From Bradyrhizobium sp. (GTDB lineage: Bacteria; Pseudomonadota; Alphaproteobacteria; Rhizobiales; Xanthobacteraceae): a stretch of DNA of 64,000 bases. The stretch spans positions 1 through 64,000 of the forward strand of contig NZ_DAHUXJ010000139.1 of the NCBI RefSeq assembly GCF_027307225.1, in the 5' to 3' direction. The translations under genes were made by a program, and so were the position numbers. Shown piece by piece: positions 8,401-16,946 of this stretch (position 1 is its first letter; the number at the start of each line of letters is the position of its first letter). The notes beneath the pieces were generated by a model. The model worked only from the letters and a program-made list of their open reading frames with translations. It did no database searches and was not told where the DNA came from.

Positions 8401-8476
8401 TTGCGGCGTCGAGCTCGTCAAGCGAGATTTTTTGGGGCGCCCGCAGACTTCGGTCCCGGCGGGGAAGCCGGCGTAA
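8378..8476 (+). pseudogene. Orphan copy of a dehydrogenase start region
   Basis: An ATG followed by codons for MTTNKKK, identical to the first seven residues of the dehydrogenase read from 9951 on the other strand, then 25 unrelated residues to a stop. The homology ends abruptly at about 8400. I read it as the fragment left by an inverted duplication, with no functional product expected. It runs antisense into the end of the next minus-strand gene. Confidence 0.45.
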
Positions 8477-8879
8477 CCCCGCTGTCACTCTTCCGAAGGA
8501 TGTCGGTCGCGGCTGCTCGTCCGGCCATTTCGTTCCGGAGCGATTCAAACCGCTGCCGCGCTTCGCTCGCTTGATCATCCACAAATCGGATCGCCGCATC
8601 CGCCGACATCGGTCCGTTGGTGATCGAGCGGGAATTTTCGCCGATGGTCTCGTCCACGAAATACCTGCCGTCGGCTTCGTGACGGACGGTCCATCTAAAA
8701 CGGATGGCCTCAACCGGCCCCGGGCCCGACTTCGAATAGCCCTCGATAGTCGCTTGCCGAGCCTCATGCTCCGGCGTTTCGCCAGCCGCGGACCTTGCCG
8801 CCTCCGGCGGAAATGCCGGCTGATCGAGGATACTCGCAATGGTTGCGAGCGCTTCATCGGTGGGATCGCTCTCGGTCAA
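8418..8879 (-). CDS. Hypothetical protein
   Basis: A 153-residue acidic protein rich in Ala, Glu and Pro at both ends. The middle (about residues 55-125) contains RFRWTVRHEADGRYFVDETIG and a helix-forming stretch with AIRFVDDQASEARQRFESLRNEM. There is no signal peptide, no membrane segment and no domain I recognise. The organised central block and high third-position GC suggest a real gene. It sits 82 bp downstream of the dehydrogenase gene on the same strand. Confidence 0.55.
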   Translation of the reverse strand: MTESDPTDEALATIASILDQPAFPPEAARSAAGETPEHEARQATIEGYSKSGPGPVEAIRFRWTVRHEADGRYFVDETIGENSRSITNGPMSADAAIRFVDDQASEARQRFESLRNEMAGRAAATDILRKSDSGVTPASPPGPKSAGAPKNLA

Positions 8880-8961
8880 TCGCTTAACTCCAAATATTCA
8901 TGCGCGGCTGGCTCCGCGCGAACATCAGAAGCGAAAGACCAAGAGTATGTTGTTCCATGGG

Positions 8962-9951
8962 CTAACTCAACACGTCCTGGTTGATAACGTTCTGCCGGAT
9001 CGGCTCACCATCCAGTGCGCTCAAGAGATTCCGCGCCGTCTGCTCGCTCATCCGGTCCACGGCTTCCCATGTCACGCCGGCGACATGCGGAGCGATGATC
9101 ACATTGGGGAGTTCGAACAAAGGATTTGGAACGGGCGGCGGCTCAGTCGCAAAAACATCGAGGCCGGCGCCGGCCAGTTTACCGGAGGTCAATGCGTCAT
9201 ATAGCGCGGCTTCGTCAATGAGGCCGCCGCGCGCAGTATTGATGAGGTAGGCCGACGGCTTCATGCACTTCAATCTCGCCGCATTGAACAGTCCGATCGT
9301 CTCCGGCGTCTTCGGGCAGTGAATGCTGACGAAGTCCGCGCGCGGCAACGCTGCATCGAGATCGGCAACAACTTCGTATCCGGCCTTCCTGATCTCGTCC
9401 GCCGGGAGATAGGGGTCATGAACCAGTACGTTCATTTCCATCGCCAGACATCGCTTGGCCGTGCGCGTACCGATCCGCCCAAATCCGATGATCATGACCG
9501 TCCTGCCGAACAGGTCATAAGGCAATTTGCCGAGCCGCGTGCTCCATTGACCGTCCCTGACCAGCGCGTGCAATTCATTGGCGCGCTTGGCGAGCATCAG
9601 CATCATGAACAACGCCTGTTCAGCCACCGACGGCGAATTCGCCGTTCCCACCACCATCAACGGAACCTTGCGGCGGCTGAGTGCCGGGACATCGACCGCG
9701 TCATAACCGACGCCGATCCGCGTCACGACCTTGATGCCCTTCGCCGCTTCCAGTTCGGTCTCACCAAAACGGGTGGCGCCGAGCGCAACCCCATGGACTG
9801 GCGCCTGCGCTTTCAACAGCGCCTCGAAATCGGCGGCTGAAATCAGATTGGGAAATTCGACAAGTTCGATGTCGTCCCGTTCGCGGAGGAGGGCGCGCCC
9901 GCACGGCGACAGGGTCTGGGTGATCAGAATTTTCTTCTTGTTGGTTGTCAT
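8962..9951 (-). CDS. NAD-dependent D-2-hydroxyacid dehydrogenase family protein
   Basis: A 329-residue oxidoreductase of the phosphoglycerate dehydrogenase/D-isomer 2-hydroxyacid dehydrogenase family. The Rossmann fingerprint is GFGRIGTRTAKRCL near the middle. The catalytic Arg lies in NTARGGLIDEAAL, and the catalytic His in APHVAGVTWEA. The regulatory ACT domain of true SerA is absent, so it more likely interconverts a 2-hydroxyacid and a 2-oxoacid in catabolism. It follows the ABC importer genes on the same strand (33 bp gap) and may act on a compound imported by them. Its first codons are duplicated in reverse at 8378. Confidence 0.85.
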   Translation of the reverse strand: MTTNKKKILITQTLSPCGRALLRERDDIELVEFPNLISAADFEALLKAQAPVHGVALGATRFGETELEAAKGIKVVTRIGVGYDAVDVPALSRRKVPLMVVGTANSPSVAEQALFMMLMLAKRANELHALVRDGQWSTRLGKLPYDLFGRTVMIIGFGRIGTRTAKRCLAMEMNVLVHDPYLPADEIRKAGYEVVADLDAALPRADFVSIHCPKTPETIGLFNAARLKCMKPSAYLINTARGGLIDEAALYDALTSGKLAGAGLDVFATEPPPVPNPLFELPNVIIAPHVAGVTWEAVDRMSEQTARNLLSALDGEPIRQNVINQDVLS

Positions 9952-9986
9952 TCCGCCCGCTTTCTCTGCCGGCGGAGCAACAACTT
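9927..9986 (-). repeat. Inverted duplicate of a gene 5' end, copy 2
   Basis: Partner of 8345-8400. It covers the leader and first codons of the dehydrogenase gene and touches the stop codon of the ABC ATPase gene. This copy is in the functional context, so it is probably the source of the fragment at 8345. Confidence 0.75.
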
Positions 9987-11085
9987 AGATAACGGCGCCG
10001 GTCACCTCATTTAGCAGATGCATGTTATTGAGGTCCACCGCCAGGCGGAGCGGCTCGCCGTCATGAGCGCAGGCGTTGGGATTAACCCTTCCGCAGACCT
10101 GTTTGCCTGCGAGAGCGAAGTAAATCAGTGTCTCCATACCCATCGGTTCGGTGACATCAAGCAAGGCATCGAACGCCTCAATTCCAGGTTCGGCGTGACC
10201 CTTCGCCTCCGTGATGTGCTCCGGCCGCAATCCCAGCAGCAGTTTTTCACCCTGCTTGGCATTCTGATAGCGCGCGGCGCGGTCGGGCGGCAGCGGAAAG
10301 GCAATCCGCTCGGTCAGCCGGATGTGCATCTTTCCGGCATTTTCCTCAAGCTGGCACGGCAAGAAATTCATCGCAGGTGAGCCGATAAAGCCCGCCACAA
10401 AGCGTGTGGCCGGCTTGTGATAAAGTTCCTGTGGTGTCCCGATCTGTTCAATGCGGCCCTTGTTCATGACCACGACTCGGTCGGCCAGCGTCATCGCCTC
10501 GACCTGATCATGGGTGACGTAGACTGTGGTGGTTCGTACTTTCTGATGAACCTTCTTGATCTCGATCCGCATCTGCACCCGCAGCTTGGCGTCGAGGTTG
10601 GAGAGTGGCTCGTCAAACAGGAAGACCTTCGGGTTGCGGACGATCGCCCGTCCCATCGCCACACGCTGGCGTTGGCCTCCCGACAACTGCTTGGGCTTTC
10701 GATCGATCAACTCGACGATATCCAACATGCGCGCCGCTTCGTCGATCCGCGTCTTGATTTCGGCTTTCGGATAGCGCTTCAGCCGCAGCCCAAATGACAT
10801 GTTCTCCGCAACCGTCATGTGCGGGTAGAGCGCGTAGTTCTGGAACACCATCGCGATGTCCCGGTCTTTTGGCGGCACGTCGTTGACGATGTCGCCCCCG
10901 ATCATGATGTCACCGTCGGTGATGTCCTCCAGTCCCGCAATCATACGCAGCGTGGTCGACTTGCCGCAACCCGATGGCCCCACCAGCACGACGAACTCGT
11001 GGTCGGCGATGTCGAGATCGATGCCGCGCACGGCTTCGACGTCGTCGTAGCGCTTGACGATCTTACGCAGGTTTACTTCAGCCAT
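9985..11085 (-). CDS. Carbohydrate-type ABC importer, ATP-binding subunit (UgpC/MalK-like)
   Basis: A 366-residue ATPase that energises import through the two permeases encoded just upstream. Walker A GPSGCGKST, signature LSGGQRQRV and Walker B VFLFDEPLSNLDAKLR are complete. The C-terminal 120 residues form the TOBE/OB regulatory region of the MalK group (GLRPEHI). The start at 11085 (MAEVNLRKIVKRYDDVEAV) is 5 bp from the permease stop; a longer frame to 11307 reads through the permease gene and is not credible. Confidence 0.9.
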   Translation of the reverse strand: MAEVNLRKIVKRYDDVEAVRGIDLDIADHEFVVLVGPSGCGKSTTLRMIAGLEDITDGDIMIGGDIVNDVPPKDRDIAMVFQNYALYPHMTVAENMSFGLRLKRYPKAEIKTRIDEAARMLDIVELIDRKPKQLSGGQRQRVAMGRAIVRNPKVFLFDEPLSNLDAKLRVQMRIEIKKVHQKVRTTTVYVTHDQVEAMTLADRVVVMNKGRIEQIGTPQELYHKPATRFVAGFIGSPAMNFLPCQLEENAGKMHIRLTERIAFPLPPDRAARYQNAKQGEKLLLGLRPEHITEAKGHAEPGIEAFDALLDVTEPMGMETLIYFALAGKQVCGRVNPNACAHDGEPLRLAVDLNNMHLLNEVTGAVI

Positions 11086-11090
11086 CCGCT

Positions 11091-12002
11091 TCAACCCTTC
11101 GTCGCGCCGGCGGTGAGACCGGCAATGTAGTAGTCCATCAGAAAAGCATAGATGACGAGCGGAGGCGCGGCGCCAAGCAGGGCTCCCGTCATGATCTGTC
11201 CCCAATTGAAGACGTCGCCCTTGATAAGGGTCGTGATGATGCCGACGGGCAGGACCAGCTGATCCGTGGAGGTCGTGAAGACCAGCGGATAGAGAAACTG
11301 TGCCCACGAGACGGTGAAGGCGAAAATAGTAGCGGCGATCAAGCCTGGCATGGCAACCGGGATGAAGATGCGCGTGAGCGTCTGAAACCAGGAAGCCCCG
11401 TCGATGATCGCAGCCTCATCGATCTCTTTCGGGATCGACGCGAAATAGCTGATCATGATCCATGTGCAAAACGGCACCGTCAGCGTCGGATAGATGAACA
11501 GCAGCACATACCAGCGGTTGATAAGCTGGATTCCGGTGAAGTCTCCAATCGCCGCGAACATCTTGAACAGCGGGATAAACAGCAGGCTGTCCGGGATGAG
11601 GTAGGTGAGAAAGATGCCGGTGGCGAGGACAGCGGAGCCCCAGAACTTCATTCGCGCCAGCGCAAATGCCGCCGGCACGCTGATCAGCATGGTGACGACC
11701 ACCACGCCGACCGAAACCATGGCGGAGTTCCAGAAAAATCGCAGATATTGGTTAGATCCCAGCAACTCGACGTAGTTGCTCAGCGTCGGATGGAATACCC
11801 ACCAGGGATTGGTCGCAGCCGAAATCTCCGCACTGCCCTTGAGCGAGGTGATGAGCATGTAGAGTGGAGGCGTCAGCGAAAAGACGGCAAACAGCGTCAG
11901 AAAGAAATACGACCAGCGCAGCGCCCAGACGCGGTCGCGGCTCATGCTGCCATATTTGATCTTGCGATTTGGTCCGGCCTTGTCGATCGCGAGCGTGCTC
12001 AT
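11091..12002 (-). CDS. Carbohydrate ABC transporter permease (MalG-like)
   Basis: A 303-residue inner membrane permease with six predicted spans, the first at about residues 28-50. The EAA loop that docks to the ATPase is visible as EIDEAAIIDGASWFQTLTRIFIP (about 190-212). It overlaps the upstream permease gene at 12002 and is followed closely by the ATPase gene, so it belongs to the four-gene import operon. Substrate unknown; a sugar, polyol or related compound is typical of this subfamily. Confidence 0.88.
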   Translation of the reverse strand: MSTLAIDKAGPNRKIKYGSMSRDRVWALRWSYFFLTLFAVFSLTPPLYMLITSLKGSAEISAATNPWWVFHPTLSNYVELLGSNQYLRFFWNSAMVSVGVVVVTMLISVPAAFALARMKFWGSAVLATGIFLTYLIPDSLLFIPLFKMFAAIGDFTGIQLINRWYVLLFIYPTLTVPFCTWIMISYFASIPKEIDEAAIIDGASWFQTLTRIFIPVAMPGLIAATIFAFTVSWAQFLYPLVFTTSTDQLVLPVGIITTLIKGDVFNWGQIMTGALLGAAPPLVIYAFLMDYYIAGLTAGATKG

Positions 12003-12940
12003 CAGGCTTCATTCCCGCGTTTGGTCACATCGCGCAGGATGAAGTAGGCGGCAATCGCGAGAATCGGCGCCATGAAGAGCGAGACGCTGGCGCCAAGCGG
12101 AATGTCACGGCCCTCGATGCCGACGCGAAATGCCCAGGTCGCAAACAGATGCGTCTGGTCAACTGGGCCGCCGGCGGTCAGGATGCGCACGATGTCGAAA
12201 TTCGCAAACGTCACGATCAGCGAGAACAGCGTCGTGATGGCGATGATGTTGCGCATCATTGGCAGCGTCACATACCAGATGCGCTGCCACCAGTTGGCGC
12301 CGTCGATGGCGGCAGCTTCATACAGTTGGTCAGGCACCGATTTCAGTGCGGCCAGATACATGATCATGAAGAAGGGCGCGCCGTACCAGACATTGACGAG
12401 GATGACCGAGAAGCGGGCCCAGCCTGCATCGCCCAACCATGGGATCGGAGCGATGCCGAACAGACCGAGCGTGTAGTTGAAAGCGCTGTAGGAAGGATCG
12501 AACAACCATAGCCAGGCGAGCGTGCTCATGGCCGGCGGGATCACCCACGGCACGAGCAGCATGCCCCGCCATTTACGCTGCTTTTTGGAAGGGATGTTGT
12601 GCGCGAAGTGGGCGACGATGAAGCCGATCAGCGCCTTGAAGATCACCGCCGTGATGGCGAAGAGGCAGGACTGCTCCACCACCATCCAGAAGGTGTCGCG
12701 CTTGAACAGGAACTGAAAATTGCCAAAACCGACGAACCTGGTCATCGACTTGTTGAGGGTGGCCAGATGGATCGCATAAAAGGCAGGATAGATGACGAGA
12801 ACCGCGATGAGCACGATCAGTGGTAACGTCATCAAGAACGCCACTGTCGACTTGCGTCTCAGCGCGTAGCGCAGTCTCGTGCCGGCGGAGGCGCGCCGAA
12901 CGCCTCGAACGCTGCCTTGTCGAACTGCGACGTCAACCAT
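12002..12940 (-). CDS. Carbohydrate ABC transporter permease (MalF/UgpA-like)
   Basis: A 312-residue inner membrane permease with a first span at about residues 35-57 and an EAA loop reading YEAAAIDGANWWQRIWYVTLP. It pairs with the following permease, with which its stop overlaps (TGATG). Its gene follows the binding-protein gene by about 105 bp on the same strand. No feature points to a specific substrate. Confidence 0.88.
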   Translation of the reverse strand: MVDVAVRQGSVRGVRRASAGTRLRYALRRKSTVAFLMTLPLIVLIAVLVIYPAFYAIHLATLNKSMTRFVGFGNFQFLFKRDTFWMVVEQSCLFAITAVIFKALIGFIVAHFAHNIPSKKQRKWRGMLLVPWVIPPAMSTLAWLWLFDPSYSAFNYTLGLFGIAPIPWLGDAGWARFSVILVNVWYGAPFFMIMYLAALKSVPDQLYEAAAIDGANWWQRIWYVTLPMMRNIIAITTLFSLIVTFANFDIVRILTAGGPVDQTHLFATWAFRVGIEGRDIPLGASVSLFMAPILAIAAYFILRDVTKRGNEA

Positions 12941-13046
12941 GGCGTGCCTTCCCGTGTGGGATCATTCACCGCAGAGCCGATGTTTCCAGCATCGGCTCGT
13001 AAGGAAGTCGCCGCGGCCAAAGGCAGTCGCGGCGACGGCCTCTGCT

Positions 13047-14390
13047 TCAGGTTCGCATGAAGCCTTCGCACTGGTTTTCCGCCCAGGCGAGCGTGTTTTC
13101 CATTTTTTCGCCGTGTGCATATTTGAGGCACATCTTGGTCAGCGTCGCCTGGGTGTAGATCTGCTGCGCAATTTTTGGCGGTGCCGGAGAAGCCGCGATC
13201 GACAGCTTCTCTTGATGGTAAGGATCCGGGTAGTGGTAGAGCGTTCCCTTCGGCGGCTCTTGCTCGCCCCAAACCTTCAGATTCGTGAGTTTCTCATAGG
13301 CCGGCAAATCGTAACCGCCGCTCGCTTCGACCAGTCGCTCGATCGATGTCGGCTGTGACAGATGCGTGAGCAAGCTCTTGGCCGCTTGCTTGTTCTTGGA
13401 GAAATTCCAGACGCTCCAGAAGAACGGAAGGTAAGGCGCAAAGCGGCCCTTCGGGCCGGCAGGCATGCCATGCGTCCAGCACTGCGCCGCGATTTGCGGC
13501 GCGTCGCGCTTGGCGACCGCCCAGGCGCTCGGCGGATTCAGGATCATCGCGCCCTTGCCGGAGATCAGCCATTTGTTGTTGGAGGCGTCGTCCCACGCGG
13601 CGACGTCCGGCGGCAGGAACGAGATCAGCTTCTTGTAATATTCGAGTGCTTGACGAACGGCATCCGACTTGATCGTGAGGTCACCCTTGGCGTTGACGAG
13701 CTCTGCACCGAACGATTGGAAGATCGCGCCGGCGGTATCGACGCTGTCAGTCGTCTCGCCCAGTCCGATGCCGAAGGGGTAGCCGCCCTTGTGGCAGGCT
13801 TCCGCCGCCTTCAGGAACGTGTCCAGCGTCCAGTTGTCCGCCTTCGGCGGACTGCCGGCGGGGTACATCGCCTGCACGTCGATATCGGCGTATTTCTTCA
13901 TCAGGTCGATGCGCGAGCACGGCCCCTTGATCTGGCTGCCGATAACGGCGGGAACGGCGAGCCACTTTCCATCGGCTTGGCCGAGGTACTTGACCGTGCC
14001 GTTCACCGCTCCGTTCTGCTCGACGATCGGGCCCATAATATCGTTCATTGGCTCCAGCAGGTCCGCAAAGGCTTGCGGCTGCCAGGGACCGCCCGACGCC
14101 AGAATGTCATGACCGGACTTGGCTTCGGCTTCCGCGGTCTGGGTCAGGAGCAGCTTGGAGCCCTGACTGGTGATGTAATCGACGGAGACCTCGACTTTTT
14201 CCTTCGCGGCCCATTCATTGATGAGATCGGTCGAGGTCTTGTTCGCCCCGGGAACCCAGTGGTCCCACAGGCCGATCGAGAGTTTGCCGGCGGCTCCAGC
14301 CGTTCGGAGATAGGGAGCCGAGATCAGTGCGGCGGACGACAACGCCGTGGCGGTTACGAACTGCCGTCGAGAAAGTCTTCTCCTGGACAT
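13047..14390 (-). CDS. ABC transporter extracellular solute-binding protein, family 1 (Tat-exported)
   Basis: A 447-residue periplasmic binding protein, first gene of the importer operon. The N-terminus has a twin-arginine signal (RRRLSRRQFVTATALSSAA) with a probable cut after AGA at about residue 33. The body shows family-1 binding-protein character (FADLLEPMNDIMG; GKGAMILNPPSAWA). The start at 14390 has GGAGG eight bases upstream; a start at 14459 would put the twin-arginine motif far from the N-terminus. Tat export implies folding, perhaps with a bound ligand, before secretion. Confidence 0.87.
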   Translation of the reverse strand: MSRRRLSRRQFVTATALSSAALISAPYLRTAGAAGKLSIGLWDHWVPGANKTSTDLINEWAAKEKVEVSVDYITSQGSKLLLTQTAEAEAKSGHDILASGGPWQPQAFADLLEPMNDIMGPIVEQNGAVNGTVKYLGQADGKWLAVPAVIGSQIKGPCSRIDLMKKYADIDVQAMYPAGSPPKADNWTLDTFLKAAEACHKGGYPFGIGLGETTDSVDTAGAIFQSFGAELVNAKGDLTIKSDAVRQALEYYKKLISFLPPDVAAWDDASNNKWLISGKGAMILNPPSAWAVAKRDAPQIAAQCWTHGMPAGPKGRFAPYLPFFWSVWNFSKNKQAAKSLLTHLSQPTSIERLVEASGGYDLPAYEKLTNLKVWGEQEPPKGTLYHYPDPYHQEKLSIAASPAPPKIAQQIYTQATLTKMCLKYAHGEKMENTLAWAENQCEGFMRT

Positions 14391-14793
14391 CGCATTGCCT
14401 CCAAATGTTGCTTTGCTATTTTTGTTGTTTTTTCTTCGTCTGAGCGATGTTGCGGGCATGTGCTGCTTCCGCAGATCGGCGCGAAGATTTCAGAATGGAT
14501 CAGACCAGAATTGGCAGCCGGTGTCGAGAACGGCCAGCCGGCAGCCCTAGAACTATCGTTGCGATGCGAAGCGTTCGCCCGCTTGGCGCGCCGCAATCTG
14601 TTGCGCCGCAAACCGAGCGGCGACAGCCGTTGGTCGCGCCGCCGCGATGTTGCGATCATCTGTTTGCCTGGGAAGTGTTCGGTCCGGGTGTACCGGCGCC
14701 ACCGTGGACTCGTCGGGCGCGGTAACGATAATGTTGTCCAGGCTGGGTCATTCAAAATCCCAAGCAGCCGACTAACGCCAGATGGAGCGCGAC
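14391..14793. other. Intergenic region between divergent genes
   Basis: This holds the divergent upstream regions of the binding-protein operon and the Spy-like gene. Frames that cross it are high-GC shadows without domain character. I see no convincing promoter box or operator. Confidence 0.5.
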
Positions 14794-15549
14794 ATGATCC
14801 GCCGAACTCTGCGACCCGGATTATACCTTGGGGCAATCGCTCTGATTCTGGGCGCACCTCAGGCGGCGCATGCGCAGGGCCTCGTCAAGGGCATGCAGGA
14901 CGGCGCGCAGGTCGGCAACAAGGCCGCCGGGCCCGTCGGTGGCGTGCTGGGCGGCGCGATCGGCGGAGTGGTCGGTGTCTTTGGCGGCGCATTGGGTGTC
15001 AACGGCAACGGCGAGAAGAGGCAGGAGCCACCCGCCGCCAACGCGAGTAACCCGGCTAAATCGAGCCCGGCCAGCACACCCAGACCCGGCAAGGCAACCA
15101 AGACGGCGAAGGCGGCGCCAGCGCCGGCAGCGACACCCACGACATCATCCGGCAAGGCGGTGGAGGTTCTCACCCAGCCGGGCGCGCCTGAACTGACGGC
15201 CGAGCAGATCGTGGCAAACAGCGACGCCTATATCGACCGGATCAAGGCAGAACTGAATCTGACGCCCGAACAGGAGAAGAGTTGGTCCGCATTCAACAAC
15301 GCCATGCACTATCTTGGTCATAATGGCGCCGAGCGCCTCAATCTTCGCATCGCGCGCGCCAAGCGCGATCCGCCTGACGACATCGTGGAGCAGATGCGCA
15401 ACGAGGCGCAGTTTCTCGTCGACCGGGCGGCGGATCAGCGCGCCGTGGCCGACGCCGCCGAGCCTTTATTCACGAGCCTCGACGACAAGCAAAAGTCGAT
15501 CTTTATCGCGGAAATGGTGCGCTTGAGCCACGAACGCGGGCTGGATTGA
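14794..15549 (+). CDS. Spy/CpxP-like periplasmic protein with glycine- and proline/alanine-rich N-terminal half
   Basis: A 251-residue secreted protein. The signal peptide spans about residues 1-26 (cut after AHA-Q). Next come a glycine-rich stretch (about 40-70) and an Ala/Pro/Lys-rich linker (about 75-120). The C-terminal half is a helical Spy/CpxP-type domain with the LTPEQ form of the LTxxQ motif, followed by EQMRNEAQFLVDRAADQ. This family senses or buffers envelope stress. The ATG at 14794 is chosen because it places the signal peptide correctly; an in-frame ATG exists 12 bp upstream. Confidence 0.68.
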   Translation: MIRRTLRPGLYLGAIALILGAPQAAHAQGLVKGMQDGAQVGNKAAGPVGGVLGGAIGGVVGVFGGALGVNGNGEKRQEPPAANASNPAKSSPASTPRPGKATKTAKAAPAPAATPTTSSGKAVEVLTQPGAPELTAEQIVANSDAYIDRIKAELNLTPEQEKSWSAFNNAMHYLGHNGAERLNLRIARAKRDPPDDIVEQMRNEAQFLVDRAADQRAVADAAEPLFTSLDDKQKSIFIAEMVRLSHERGLD

Positions 15550-15801
15550 GACGACAATACGGCACCATCCGGCGAAAAGTGGCGCGCCGTTGTTGAGAAT
15601 CACCAGCTGCGAATAGCCGGGCACACAGGCCCTGGGGTAGGTGGAAGGCAAGGCACCCGGCTATCCTGCCGCAGCGGCGGCGGAGCTCAAATCGTCATGT
15701 AAAATTGAGGAAAAGCTGACCGCTTCGCGCCCGAGATATGGCCGCCATATGACCTTGTCGGGATTAGCGGGAAGAATGAAGCGCACAGCGAGAAACCGCC
15801 T

Positions 15802-16203
15802 TCAGCCCTTGGGGAAGTTGAGTTCCACGCCGACGCCATCGGGGTCGTAGAGGAAGAACTGCGTGTCACCGGTACGCGGCACGATACTCTCGCGGAACCT
15901 GATGTTTTTCGCCTGAAGTCGCTTGCGCATTCCCTCGACGTCGCTCGCGGCAAAGGCGATGTGGTCAAGCCGGCCGGTGTCTTCGTATTTCCTCTCGGTA
16001 CCGCGAACGACGATGCCGTCGCGCGGCGTGCGCGTGCCCATCAAATGGACCGTGGCGGCTCCGCCCGAATAGAGCCAGTAGCCGGGGAAACCGAGCGGCG
16101 GGCGCTCGCCGTTCTCAAGCCCGAGCACCTCGCAATAAAAATCCTTGGTGCGTTCGAGATCCGAGGGTTCGATCGTGTAATGCTGCAATCCGCCGAGCGG
16201 CAT
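15802..16203 (-). CDS. VOC (glyoxalase/bleomycin-resistance fold) protein
   Basis: A 133-residue vicinal-oxygen-chelate protein with two beta-alpha-beta-beta-beta units. Likely metal ligands are H8 (LQHYTI), H53 (TVHLMG), H81 (LDHIAF) and E127 (GVELNF), the usual four-ligand spacing, so it is probably a functional metalloenzyme such as a lyase, dioxygenase or epimerase. The substrate is not predictable. The start has GAAGGAGA nearby. Upstream in-frame codons back to 16356 are Arg-rich with no homology-like character. Confidence 0.8.
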   Translation of the reverse strand: MPLGGLQHYTIEPSDLERTKDFYCEVLGLENGERPPLGFPGYWLYSGGAATVHLMGTRTPRDGIVVRGTERKYEDTGRLDHIAFAASDVEGMRKRLQAKNIRFRESIVPRTGDTQFFLYDPDGVGVELNFPKG

Positions 16204-16471
16204 GGTCGTTCTCCTTCGATCATTGCGTCGTTTGGCTCTCGACCGCCGGCGATCCAGGCTGTCGTCTTGAGCTCCTTCCCGATCTCTACGATCGGCTTCC
16301 ACCAGATTTCGACGCGGCCGAAAGTGTACACCGCCCCCGCCGTCAAAAACCAGCATGCCGGATAAAGGAAATCGAGAGGAGTCTCCAGTAAAGGCAGGTC
16401 AGGCTTGAGGTATTGCGGGCTTCTTACGATCAGGGCCGAGGTCGAAGGGGCGGAGGATCTTGCCGGTTCAT
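16204..16471 (-). pseudogene. Possible frameshifted remnant of a small membrane protein
   Basis: In this gap the minus strand carries protein-like segments in different frames: an ATG at 16471 opening MNRQDPPPLRP, then KPDLPLLETPLDFLYPACWF, then WWKPIVEIGKELKTTAWIAG. Third-position GC is high in each. No single frame joins them, and no stop separates the last from the VOC gene. I infer a degraded gene, or indel errors in the sequence. Confidence 0.3.
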
Positions 16472-16579
16472 CAAACCCATGGCCCTAATCCATGCCGGGA
16501 TTTCGGACGATGCCGTTGCAGCCGATTTCGTTAAGCTTTGGCGCTAAGCTGGCCTGCACAGATTCGGCGCACGTTACCG

Positions 16580-16837
16580 ATGGAAGAGAAACGAAAACAT
16601 CTGCGGACCGACATCAACGAACCGGCCTATGTTTCGGCCGGCGGTTCGGTCATGCGATGCGTCGTCAGGAACATTTCGCAGGAAGGCGCTGCGATCGATG
16701 TCGATAATCCCGCGTTCGTGCCGGCGCGGTTTCGTCTGGTGATGGCAAGCGACTCCTCGACCCGCGACTGCACGGTGATTTGGATACGCGAGAAGCGGAT
16801 CGGCCTCGCCTTTACCAGCCCGGCGGAAGCGAATTAG
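16580..16837 (+). CDS. PilZ-domain protein
   Basis: An 85-residue single-domain protein with both c-di-GMP-binding motifs of PilZ: R5-xxx-R9 (KRKHLRTD) and N31-x-S33-xx-G36 (NISQEG). Such stand-alone domains are cytoplasmic c-di-GMP receptors or their degenerate relatives, often affecting motility or exopolysaccharide. The ATG at 16580 is preferred because it puts the RxxxR motif at the N-terminus as usual; a start at 16538 is possible. No neighbour indicates the target process. Confidence 0.82.
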   Translation: MEEKRKHLRTDINEPAYVSAGGSVMRCVVRNISQEGAAIDVDNPAFVPARFRLVMASDSSTRDCTVIWIREKRIGLAFTSPAEAN

Positions 16838-16946
16838 CCGGCACAGTCTATGCCGTGCTGGTGCCCGAAGCTGCCTCAGCCGATCTCGAAATGCAAAAAG
16901 CAAGTCATCGTCCAATCAAACGATGGCTTGCTTCTGTCCTTTCGGA

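Noticed and set aside
13362..15050. Open frame of 562 codons on the plus strand
   Set aside because: It is antisense to the solute-binding protein gene, which has a Tat signal and family motifs. The plus frame is Arg-rich and without domains, a high-GC shadow.
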